DNA from: Zychaea mexicana | Lineage: Eukaryota > Mucoromycota > Mucoromycetes > Mucorales > Lichtheimiaceae | Reading direction: 5' to 3' | NCBI RefSeq assembly: GCF_025766255.1 | Contig: NW_026516669.1 | Span: 1 to 64,000 of the forward strand | DNA: 64,000 nt | In this document: positions 23,982 to 34,294 of the stretch, piece after piece | Numbering within the stretch: position 1 is the first letter of the stretch | Layout of the letters: the number at the start of each line of letters is the position of its first letter | Notes under the pieces: generated by a model | The model's database searches: none | What the model saw: the letters and a program-made list of their open reading frames with translations, nothing else | Told to the model about the DNA's origin: nothing | Made by a program: the position numbers and the translations under genes

Positions 23982-26439
23982 TCAAAATCCTTATTTATTC
24001 GCTGTTGTGACGATATCAGGATTGCCATTGACAAACGAACGGGTGGGTGCTTTTCATCATTTTCTCTCTCCACAGAAAAGAGAACACTATGATTGCCGAT
24101 CAAAAAATGGAAGGGGGTTGGAGCGGTTTACAATGATGAAATGCATAAACAGAAAGCATGGGCGATCGGGTCACATTTGCGGTTTCCATGGAGATCGCGA
24201 TTGTTAATTCCGATGCTGGATGCTGGATGTACGATGATATGGTATCTGTTGGGAGGGGGTGAGGGCTAGTGGAGTTAGCTGCTGCTCCTGGTCTTTAGCT
24301 CGATCCCTAATAGCTATCATATAGCACATCATAGTGTTTTTAAAAGCGTAATTTATAAGCTATAGATAGAAACACGTCCATGCACGTGCGCCTGATATGT
24401 GTCTGTCAGTATATCATGCATACATACGAACTTGGATGCTTGCATTCTTTTTAAACACCACTGCGTCTCTCTCACTCACTATAATATAGCAGCGAACCTA
24501 ATAACAGTACCAAGCGTACTTATCTATGCTGCATCACGCATATGTAACTGGGATCCAACGTTAGGACATCATCTTTGTAATACATCTATCAAAGAGAATC
24601 AAAAGGGTGGGGCATTTGAAATGGATAGTAGGCAGTATGTATCTTTCATAATGCAACAACAGTGCTTGTGGGGGCGAGGAGGGCATACGCTGATGATCAT
24701 CCATTCATCACTCTTATCTAATTAGCAAGAAGTGATAGTTTTCTATTCGCTTTTAGACATAAACCACTGCATCTTTTTGATTCAACCAAGCCCAATAAAA
24801 GCAAAAGATTCTGGACCTTTTCGCCCAACACTTTCTGGTTAGTCACTTGGAGAGCTGTGATAGCCAGTATTTCTTCTTGAAGAATAGAGAAGAACATGCC
24901 TTTGTTGTGTACTACCACCTAGGTCGCTATCTTCTGTGTGCTATAGTTTTGGGGGGGGGGTGGGGGAGTGTGTGAGGGATGTATTGAAGGATTGTTTGTT
25001 GCAGAACAACAAGTGCCGAGGCCAGTAGTTTGGGGGCCCACTACTCTTTGGTGGTGGTGAATGATGATGTTCGACGTGCGTAGTACTGTATGTGTGTTAT
25101 TTTGTTGTTATGTTTTGAATGGGCGCACACAATCCGAAGCTTAAATTATCCTCCAGCGCTCTGTACCGACGACTTGTTGAAATCTGTTTATGTTGACTTG
25201 ACGACTGAATGAATGATTTTGGAGCTATTCCAAATATAGCAGTCCATACCAGCTTGTCGCTAGTTTATTCTTTTCTCTCTTTTCTTGGTCGCTGTGCCTT
25301 TGTCACTCACTCTTTCTATCTTTTGGTCAAAGTTGCTGGCAAGCACGCCTTGTTCCGTTGTTCCGTTGTTGTTGTTGTTGTTGTTTGGTAGCTTTCCTAC
25401 AAACTATATACCAACAAAGAGAGAGCGTGTGTGTGTGTATGATAGAGAGGGCAAAGTGGGTAGTGGGGATTGTGAACGAAATCAAAAGAAAAGAAGGATA
25501 GAGTTTTTCAAGAGAGATTTTTCTTTCGATTGTATTCGAGCAGAATGGACTCGTCTGTGAGTAGTGTGGACAATGTGTTCCTTGCAGAAATTGATAGAAA
25601 ACCATCGAACAACTACCTCTTCCGATTAAGGTTTGGATTGGACGAAAGGAGGATGTTGCAAAAGGAGAATGGTGCCACCTCACAGTGCTCAAAGATAGCG
25701 GGTATTGGTATGACGATGATTAGTGAGAAGCAACGCCCAAGAGTTGTAACCTCTTGCGCACTTAACACACACACACACAAAAGTGTAGGGTGGGGGTGGG
25801 GGATCGGCAAAAGAGGTTGATCTATTTATTATCACAGTGTGCGTGTGTGTGTGTGTGTGTGTAAAAGAGAGAGAGAGAAAGAGAGAGCAAGCATGCTTGT
25901 TTCTTTAAGGTTCGATGTATGCCATATCGGGATTCTGCTTCTGTGGATCGGGGGAAATCGTTTGAACGCCCACCCCCCAATGATTGCTATACACACTTGA
26001 CCATGTATCTATCTATCTGCTCATATGAAAAAGCACTAGAACACTCTAAATGAGACGGACAGAGAGAAAGAGTATACACAGGAGAAAAGGGACGGTGCTC
26101 TTCTTTGGAAGGTTTATTTCTGCAACATATATGAAAAATATAGGAATAAAGGATGATAGGAGCGTGTGTTGTTTAATAGAGTGAGCGTGGGCTGCTTGTT
26201 GCTTTAAAGAGGTGTGTGTGTGATTGCATGCATGTTAAAAAGGACCGCTGTTTTTTGTTTCTTATTTTTTTTTTTACGTACCACCGCGCTTATGTGTGTA
26301 TGTGTGTGTGTGTTTCCCCAACGAAAAAAAAAAGTTAACCACAGTTTTTTTTCTTTCAATGTTGTCGTTTGTTTTTAAGAAGAATTAATTTCAAAAGAAA
26401 GGCAAGGGCATATGTATATTATGGCGTGTGTAGTGTGCA

Positions 26440-26487
26440 AAGAGAGAGAGAGAGAGAGAGAGAGAGTGTGTGTGTGTGTGTGTGTGT
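26440..26487. repeat. compound microsatellite (AG)n(TG)n
   Basis: Alternating AG to 26466 passes directly into alternating TG to 26487. Lies about 150 bp downstream of the Gti1/Pac2 stop codon. Confidence 0.95.
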
Positions 26488-26637
26488 ATGTGTGCACCTG
26501 TTTGTTGTGCAGGTACTTTTTTAAGGGTTCTGTACAGGAAGAAGATTGGAAGGGCTTTGTTTGCGATGCGTTTAGAAGAAGAAGAAGAAAAAGAAGAGAA
26601 AGGGTATGTATTAATTGTAGAAATAGAAAGAAAGATT

Positions 26638-27471
26638 TCAGAGACGCAACTGACACTCTAGAGCCTTGAGCTGACGCGCGTCTTCGGACGATGATGTAGG
26701 CGAGTTGATATGAAGCAGTGGCAGCAACGGGGGTGACGGTAGTGCTGTCGTGTTGCACTGGAGCGGTCGACACGACGCCGGCGGTCGTTCCTGCTGCTGT
26801 AGCTGCTCCTGCTCGCTGTGGTGGCTGTGTTGCACGAGAGGCGCGCGTGGGGTATAGTAAATGACGGGCGATGGAGGACATTCGACAGCAATGTCCTCGT
26901 CAGAGGAAATGGGCGATGAGGACAGCGATGGCGGCGAAGGGCTTATCTTTTTGCTGAGCATGCTGTGGATGGTGGCGGAATGGCCGCCGCTGGTCTCGAG
27001 AGGGTTGAGTTCCGGATAGAGGCCCTTGGGCACTGAGATGGAGCTCAGGAAAGGATCGGCGGAGGGCAAGGCGAGTCTTCCGGCGATCACGTCTGCCTTG
27101 GTATAGTAGGAGATCAAATGCAGCTTTTGATTTGACGCAGTGCAGATGGAGAACGATTGCTTGATCAAGCCGTCCTGTTTGTACGAGTAGATGGGCGTCG
27201 TCTTATTGCGTCGCGGGCGTCGCTTGGTGTCGAGCTCGCGGTATGTGAGGAAGCTGCCGAGGACACGGCTGGGCGACCATGTGCGGCCGTCCGTCCAGCG
27301 ACGCATGCCCGCCTCGCGCTCGTCCCATGCAAAGACTGAGCCAGACTCGATCTTAGAGCGCTCCTTGGATGACAGTCGGCGTTGGACCCGACTGAGCTGG
27401 CCGCGACGGCATGCTTCAAAGACGATGAGGGCGTCCTGCGGTGTTTTGATGTGGCCGACGTAGGTTTCCAT
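26638..27471 (-). CDS. Gti1/Pac2 (WOPR) family transcriptional regulator
   Basis: Single exon, 277 aa, ATG at 27471. The WOPR box starts almost at residue 1: METYVGHIKTPQDALIVFEA, CRRGQLSRVQRRL, then FAWDEREAGMRRWTDGRTWS, PSRVLGSFLTYREL. This is the first half, holding the DNA-binding TDGRxWSPSRVxGxFLxY core. A basic linker (TKRRPRRNKTTPIYSYK) precedes the second half, GLIKQSFSI, NQKLHLISYYTKADV, ending SVPKGLYPEL. The family includes Wor1, Ryp1, Sge1 and S. pombe Gti1/Pac2, regulators of morphology, mating and virulence programmes. The C-terminal third is Ser/Pro-rich and likely a disordered activation region. The ORF is open upstream of the ATG, but that part is low-complexity and lacks conservation. 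Confidence 0.94.
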   Translation of the reverse strand: METYVGHIKTPQDALIVFEACRRGQLSRVQRRLSSKERSKIESGSVFAWDEREAGMRRWTDGRTWSPSRVLGSFLTYRELDTKRRPRRNKTTPIYSYKQDGLIKQSFSICTASNQKLHLISYYTKADVIAGRLALPSADPFLSSISVPKGLYPELNPLETSGGHSATIHSMLSKKISPSPPSLSSSPISSDEDIAVECPPSPVIYYTPRAPLVQHSHHSEQEQLQQQERPPASCRPLQCNTTALPSPPLLPLLHINSPTSSSEDARQLKALECQLRL

Positions 27472-28321
27472 GAAAAAAAAAAGAAAGAAAGAAAAGAGGA
27501 GAGAGAGAGAGAGAGAGAGTTTTAAAGCAAGTATAGAATTTTCAGAGCAGATAAAAGACTCGAAAAGAGACAAAAGAAGCAAAAAGGCAGCAGGAACAAA
27601 AAAGGGCGGAAATGAGGAAAGAGAGAAAAAAGGACACAAAAGAGACGGAAAAAGGACGAGTGCTTTTTATACGTTGTCTGCAGGTGGGAAATTATAAGGT
27701 TTGCGCTGGTGGGTGCTAAACATGAATATAAATCGCATATTCATGCACAAGGGGGGGTGGGTGGTTGGGTGGGGGCCAGATGGGATTTAGCCATAACGAT
27801 CGATTAGCGCACATTTCCATATCAGGCAAAATGCCCATCTTTTCGTTTTCGTCACGAGTGGGGGATCTCGGTCTTCCTGGTCTTGGCCTTCTTTAGTCTC
27901 AGAGTAGAGTTTGCGTTTGCAGAGAGTTAAGGGGGGTGGGTGGGTGGGTGGGTATGTCCCACCATTCTCTCACTCACTCTCTCTCGTGGTGTAAGCTACA
28001 CGTTTAATCACCCACCAAACCACCCCCAACTTTGTGTGTGTGCTATCGCTCCTATTTTAATCGACAGAAAAGTAAAGGGCGCGCCCTAGCGTCTTTTGCA
28101 CAAAAAAAAAAAAAGGTGTCACATTACACCGCCTTTCCTGCAAAAAAGAAAAATTCATTAATCAACCAGGTCGAAAAAATTTGTTCGATGATTTTCTGTG
28201 ATGGCAAAATAACCATTTGGGATTTCAGCGGGAAATTGCACCTTTTACTAAACGAACTCACACCGCTGTTAAAACACTCGACAAGCGGTGTGTGAGGAGT
28301 GAGAGAAAACGACTGCTGCTG

Positions 28322-28364
<43 letters not shown>

Positions 28365-28640
28365 CTTGGCTGTCTACATAATATACTGTATAGCACTCCC
28401 GTCTCTACTACATACCTCCTCCTATCCTTTTCTTTTGTTCTCCTCGTTCTTTTCAAGGACAAACCACCTTGTCAAAGGTCAAATAGTTCATGGTAAAGGA
28501 AGGGGTGGGGTCTGGGGGGGGGTTGTGCTTTAATAGCAGTAGAGTTAGATCGGAAAAGAGGGACCATCCCATGGTGTCGGGTACAATCACAACCTTATTA
28601 TTATTATGTATTATTACCACTACTATTACCACTACTACTA
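27472..28640. promoter_or_regulatory. upstream region of the Gti1/Pac2 gene
   Basis: About 1.2 kb between the Gti1/Pac2 start and the ceramidase stop. On the plus strand it is purine-rich immediately next to the gene (GA and AAAG runs, 27472-27660). GGGTG runs are at 27750-27775 and 27931-27953, and a CTA triplet tract at 28322-28364. No gene seen. Confidence 0.5.
28322..28364. repeat. (CTA)14 triplet microsatellite
   Basis: Uninterrupted CTA/TAC triplets, following two GCT units. Noncoding. Confidence 0.95.
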
Positions 28641-30400
28641 TTATTTGACCTTATCCTTGACCCGGACATATGGAATCAGATGACCGAAATAACAAATCTC
28701 AGGCTTATTTCTTCCTTGTGTTTGCTCCTCCTCCAATGCCACCTGGTGTCCGCATGCGACATAGAAGAAGTGTAAACTGGTGCACATCTGCACAAGTTGT
28801 TTTTACGAGTTCAGTAACATGCTTTGGGTTTGTTTTCTATCAACGGCACCCCCAGATCCTCCATCACGAAGCAAAGAAAGAGAAAACTTACTAAAACGTG
28901 CCACCTACAAACAACATTTCGAAAGGGGGCGTGTAAAATAAGCATGGTGAGAACAAGTCAGCATATCTGTCTTCACACGCGAACGCACATGTATGTACTA
29001 AAGATCACAGTAACATGCGCGTTCTTCTTATCTCTCTCTCTCTCTCTCTGTTCCCCCTTCAACAACCCTCTCTTATATATTCTGATTTTAGCGTATTTCT
29101 GCTTTGCCTTCAGCACTCTGTATGAATTGGTGGATGATGTGTCGCCTAGTATCCCACACGATTGGGCCTCTTACTCCCCCCCCCCACTTCCTTTCCTTTC
29201 CCGAGTAGTAGTAACGCTCCTCTTTTCAGCTCCTTATTAAAAAGTGCCTTACCATGCATGGAGCTGGGGATTGTACAGGTTATACTTTTGGTAAACAAAA
29301 CACAGATTCTTGTCAAACAGCCAGACACCCAGAGCGAGTGCAAGGAACTGAGCACCTCGATGGAAAAGCCGGACGATTTCCTGATTTTGCGTGGCTCGGT
29401 ACATTTTCCGTACAAACCACAGACAGCCCCACATGACACAGCCAAATCTGTAATGTTTCCAATCAACAACGAGATCGGTTGTTGGGGGGTGTGGGGGAGG
29501 AGAACAACAACAACAACAACTATCCTTGAAACTTACGAGGATTGAAACATGAAGAACTGGGTGGTTCCCTTGGATTGACTGGTCACATAGGTTGCGAGGG
29601 CGCAATACAGGGTGATGCTGATGGCATAGAATGGACCGCGGTAGCCGTGTTGATCGAGCAAGACGTAGAATAAGTAGCATGCTGTCCATACCATTGGGAC
29701 CTAACAGACATGTATTTGTTAACTTTAAACACACACACACACACATGTATTACATGTCGGGCATAATCAATGATAGCAAAGCCGGACCTCATCCCACATC
29801 TGGTGCTCAAACTGTAAGGTTGCATGGAAGAGTACGCTGTTTTGGGTCAGGTTATTAAGTGCTACTGCTGCTGCTGCTGCTACTGTTGCGAAATGGCGTT
29901 TACTTGAACACCCTTCCCCCCCCCACTTCTTCCTCCTTCCTATACCTGCCGATCCCGACTACAACAATCAAAAGATAGCTTCCGGATAGACGCCACCCGA
30001 GACTACGATGGTGAAGTGCCACCCCCAACAAGCCAAGGAAAATCATTGCCAAACTCTAAAAAAAAAAGTTTATATTTCTGCTATACACTCAACTTTTTTC
30101 CACACACCGTTCACCAGCTTACCGAAACGGTGTTCCAGAATTCGGCGACATAGTGGCTGTAAGTGTAGTTATCCTCGCACCTATAGAGCAAAAGTTGTTG
30201 TAGTCATAGAAACCAAAACCTTGTTTTAGAGGTTCTCCCCTCTTTCGTCTTCACAACCGGGTTGAAGGATCCACGGTTTTGGGAAACTTTTTTTTTGCCC
30301 AATGTCAATGCTCCATTCCTTACCAATCAACTGAACTCGTAATGGGTCCCCAATACCCTTCCGCTGCCAGCCGATTACCGTTACTACTGGCACTGGTCAT
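28641..30400 (-). CDS. alkaline ceramidase (ACER/Ypc1 family)
   Basis: Eight exons: 30400-30324, 30180-30123, 30055-29946, 29836-29788, 29700-29537, 29447-29253, 28904-28892, 28787-28641. They join in phase into 270 aa, the usual size. The family hydrolyses ceramide (or phytoceramide) to a sphingoid base and fatty acid in ER/Golgi membranes, with seven spans. Landmarks in order: GYWGPITSSVDWCEDNY, YVAEFWNTVSSLAMIF, VVVGIGSVLFHATLQFEHQM with the catalytic S-x3-H, WDEVPMVWTACYLFYVLLD, LALALGVWLFDKNLC, and PQLHAWWHVL carrying the second metal-binding His pair. It ends FGHLIPYV. The seventh exon is only 13 nt and carries the essential WH. Intron 4 starts GTCCGG, a weak donor, but it is fixed by conservation and a downstream stop. 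Confidence 0.9.
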
Positions 30401-30593
30401 TTCTTTGCGTATATGTGTATTTAATATAAAGAAAATAAAGATACACGGAGTCCCTTTAAATAGAGATACGAGCAAAGAGAGGAGTGTGGTAAGAGCACGC
30501 GTAAGTTTGGGGCAAAGACAGTAAATCCCGCTTTTAGGCTTGCTGTGTCTGTGTGTGTGTGTGCTATGCAAGGCAATCAGGGCTCTAATTTAT

Positions 30594-31277
30594 TTAAAAA
30601 CACTCTTGAATCCATTCAAGCACTTGGTCCATTTCATCGTCGTCGCCGTCCTTTTTGATGATATCCACCTCGCTTTCAATGAGGAAGCTGGGCGCTCGCG
30701 ATACGGCCAGGATGGGAAAATAAGGCTCGAATTCAAACGACGGGAGCGTTTTGGGATCCACGGCACTCGGGCCATCGATCAGGATTAATCCGGAAAGGGG
30801 CTGGTTAGCAACGTACTTTTGACACAGACGCCAAGCAGCTTCGCCGTGGCCGATAAGCACGGGTGGAAACATGGCCAAGTCACGTACTTTGGCATCCAAA
30901 TCTAACAACGTATTCGTTCTGTTACTGTGTCACACCTTTCTCTTGTATTCTGTTCTGTAAAGAAGAGGATTTACCTGTATACCACGATTGTAGCAACGCA
31001 TTGCCATCTCGGGGATCTTTGTTGTTGCTAATTCCGAGTTGTGCAGTAGCGGAATCAAATCCTGATTCTGATAGTAGCGTTTGCCATCGTTGTGTTAAGC
31101 TAAAAATAATTAGGAATCACTGTCAAGATGGACAATGTCTTTTACTCTTGTTTGTTTGACTTACGCCGGTGTAGTGTCAGTGCCTACAAACAACACAGGC
31201 ATGGGCCGTTTACGCGTGCCCTGGGCAGCCTCGGCCCTGGATACCGTGATGAGTCTTCGGATCGTACGGTGCAACAT
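30594..31277 (-). CDS. small alpha/beta-hydrolase-like protein, nucleophile apparently missing
   Basis: Three exons (31277-31165, 31099-30975, 30901-30594; introns 65 and 73 nt) encode 181 aa. The first 20 residues (MLHRTIRRLITVSRAEAAQG) look like a mitochondrial presequence: basic, no acidic residue until Glu16. PMPVLFVGTDTTPA is a first beta strand, and residues about 90-115 give PPVLIGHGEAAWRLCQKYV, then LSGLILIDGPSAVDP, as in the nucleophile-elbow strand and next strand of alpha/beta hydrolases. The elbow reads G-H-G-E-A where G-x-S-x-G is expected, so the catalytic Ser is absent. A late EVDIIKKDGDDDEMDQVLEW segment is acidic. The protein is short for the fold (usual 250+), lacking a lid. 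Family assignment is tentative. It lies 194 nt upstream of, and in line with, the ceramidase gene. Confidence 0.62.
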
Positions 31278-31879
31278 GTGTGTTTAAATTACAGAAACAC
31301 AACAATAGAGTTAACAGGGCTGAATCCCCCCCCACCCCCAACCCAATAATCCGGAATTTTTCTGCATGAAACAGTGTGCCTCACACGCTCAACCATAGCG
31401 ACCTTCTTTACTTTTGAAAAAAAAAAAAGTTCTCTCAATAAAAGAAGATGGTGAGCAGAATACAAAAGTACATGTACACATGCAATACCATCACTTGCTG
31501 TTATATGCGCAAACCCAAGTAAAATGGTACGGAACACGCCACGTTTTCATGAAGAATTAATATGCGGGGGAAGCAAAAAGACATTTTCTCTAGAGGGTAT
31601 AAACTTGATGATGGTTATTAACGTAGAAGCTATCCAAATTGCTGTTGCCACTCTTCTTGGCCATTTAAGGTCTTGTAATTATATATATGAAGAAACATGG
31701 TCCAACACCCAAAAAAGAAAATAAAAGACTTCGTCGCTATTTAATTCGAGATCGGTTGGACCAGGATACATTTTCTCAAACTCTGACCCGCTCTATATAT
31801 GAGCAGTATAGTCACATATCTCTTGTCTTGGCATGCTTTGTAAGTTTATGATGTGTGTGACAGAGATAATATGATGCAG

Positions 31880-31902
31880 TAGCAGCAGCAGCAGCAGCAG
31901 TT
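31880..31902. repeat. (AGC)n triplet tract
   Basis: Seven consecutive AGC/CAG triplets in noncoding sequence. Confidence 0.9.
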
Positions 31903-34269
31903 CCTGTAGTGCAATATCAATTTCTTTGCACAGTTGCGAGGACAGTAATACAGCTGCTCGGCTTCTATTTGAAATATGTACTTAGGTACTATATGTATGC
32001 TCTACACACATGTATGATAGAAAACCTTCACATGCTTTAACATGCTCTTTAGTGCTTGTAAATACTGCTCATATTGCGTTTAAAAATGTCGCAAATGCAT
32101 CCCAAAACATTCAAGGATAGGTTATTAGGGTATCCATGCTTCGTGTTGCGCCTTTTGTACTGATTCGTCCTAGCTCGTTCTCATCAATAATTGTTACACA
32201 TTATCCTGACGCAACATATTGCTTCCTATCTGTTTTTTTACGGATAAGCCATTAGTAATTTTTTCGTTGCCTTGGGCAATATACATGTCTCAATGACGTC
32301 AATACTACTGAAATTATTAGCTTGTCTACATCTGTTTCGAAACTAGTTATCTGCTTTCTTTTTCCTCGACTCATCGTCACGCCATACAGTCTCTTGTCGA
32401 GTATAAAATTAAATCTTTGGTCGAACAATAAGCGGCCTAGTTGATGTTGTAGATTTATCTTTTCTTTGGATTCAGTGAAAAGAGCTGAGAGGTTGTAACC
32501 GAGAAGACGATAGGGAGAAAAGAATCGAATGATGTAAGAAACATCTAGAAATTCGGACCAAAAAAAAAAAAATACATGGAGTCGCTTATACTTATTTGAC
32601 GATACAGCCAAAACCGCTAAACTGAGAATGTTCTCGATAAATCTACTAGTAATTGACGCCCTTTTCTTACTTGCAATTTATTTTTCTTTTCTCCATGCAT
32701 CCTACCCCTCGCCTTGTCCCAGAAAACTTGAGAAAGTAAGCGATAACAATGAAGAACTTGTTGACATTATTTTATACTATGCCTCTTTGTGTGTGTGTAT
32801 GTGTGTGTGTGCGCACATGGAAACGCGTAATGCTACCAATTTTCAAGAAGCAACGCACCGATCATTGCACCAATCTGGAATTATCAGATCTCCGGTAATC
32901 AGGCATTACTACTGTACCACCAAAGGCTGTTGTCGGTGGGTGTTGCTGCATGCGCCTTAGAACACACTTTGCTGTAATCCAGAAGTCTTGGTAGCATTAT
33001 ATCAGTCCTCAAATGTTCAAGAAGATCAAGTAGTTTAGCACGGTCATGCATAAGGTATACGTAATTTTCTGTTGATATCACAATGATATGATGTATCCTA
33101 TGATTAATAGCACTACTGCATACTGCTGATAGATGATAGTGATAATATTCTAGCAAACCATTTTATATTTCCCCGAAGTCGAAAGACCCTTTAACATCCA
33201 AATAGACAATTAAATCTTGGCAGTATATTTGGGGGAATGATTGGGGGGGGGGGAGAAAATCGAGAAGATGTGAATCAGGAGCTATGTAAGAAGAGAAGGG
33301 GAGTATGCAGCAGAACTATGACAACATCATCAAGTCCATTCACGACTTATTTTTCTTTCAGGGTTTACAATGAACTGTATTGCACTACTGATTTCATGGT
33401 ACCTTCCTTTTGAAGAGTATACCGATATTTCCCTTTTAGATAAAAATAGCAGTTCTTTTGTTGTTGTATTTTTAAGATGTGGGGGGGGAAGTTAGTTGTT
33501 ATATAGGGGGAGGGGAGGAGATGAAGAGAAAGTGAGATAATGCACCGGTGCACCGGGAAGACGGGGCCGTCAAAAGAGTATAGAAAGAGAGAAAAAGATC
33601 GACGACCCCGACCCGATTTGTGTTAATAGAATTTGGGTTCCCCAACCATTTAGCATTTCTTAGTACATGAGATCATGGTTTATTTTTGATACAAACACGA
33701 GCATGACATGCTGAGCTCTTTTTTGGCTCATTCTGCTGCGTTGGAGTATATCGGTAAGTTTAATAGAGTATGTGATAGACATAAGGGCGGCATAGTAGCA
33801 GCATTCGAAAATAAAAAGGTTTGGTGCTCTGCATAATTTACATGTGCATAAAAGACTTTGAGGGGGGTGGGGCATTGTATTTACACGCTTCTGATGATGA
33901 GGATGATGGATGATGATAACAATAATAGCCAAGTGGATGATTGATTACCGTGTGTTATTGATGATACATAGCATACCATACTCCATCTGTTGATGCCGGT
34001 GCTATTTTACAAGGTGTTGCTGGTGTGTATAGCTAATTGATAGTTGTACCGTTTTATTCTATGCAGGATGCGCGTGGTTGTCTGTTTGTGTGCGCGCGCC
34101 CACGTACAATTATTCTGAACAGGACCATCCCGATCAAATTACCGATACAACATGAATGAATATGTAGCAAGGAACGGAAACAAATCAACATATGCTGCGA
34201 ATGTATGCGTTTATCAACCGTCCTATGTCCCAGAAACATTAATGAAAAGTGCACGATGATGTTCATTAT

Positions 34270-34294
34270 CAGCAGCAGCAGCAGCAGCAGCAGC
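34270..34294. repeat. (CAG)n triplet tract
   Basis: Eight consecutive CAG triplets in noncoding sequence. Confidence 0.9.

Larger units (their letters stand above)
20316..26637. other. 6.3-kb gene-free stretch rich in simple repeats
   Basis: Starts with the PCK1 3' UTR (poly-T at 20350-20362). No frame longer than about 120 codons, and none with family resemblance or consistent splice signals. Poly-C/G tracts occur near 22171, 22290, 22561 and 24950, and GT and GA microsatellites at 23921-23981, 25839-25880 and 26440-26487. The distal part is the 3' side of the Gti1/Pac2 gene, so a long UTR or unannotated noncoding transcript is possible. Confidence 0.6.

Noticed and set aside
26375..26881. 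168-codon minus-strand frame at the end of the Gti1/Pac2 gene
   Set aside because: Alternative frame of the Ser/Pro-rich C-terminus running into the (CA)n(CT)n microsatellite.
28316..28364. Regular triplet array considered as a CRISPR-like or minisatellite system
   Set aside because: Simple trinucleotide microsatellite without spacers; eukaryotic context.
32252..32611. 119-codon minus-strand frame
   Set aside because: No ATG in the first half, opens through a poly-T tract, no recognisable family and no splice support.
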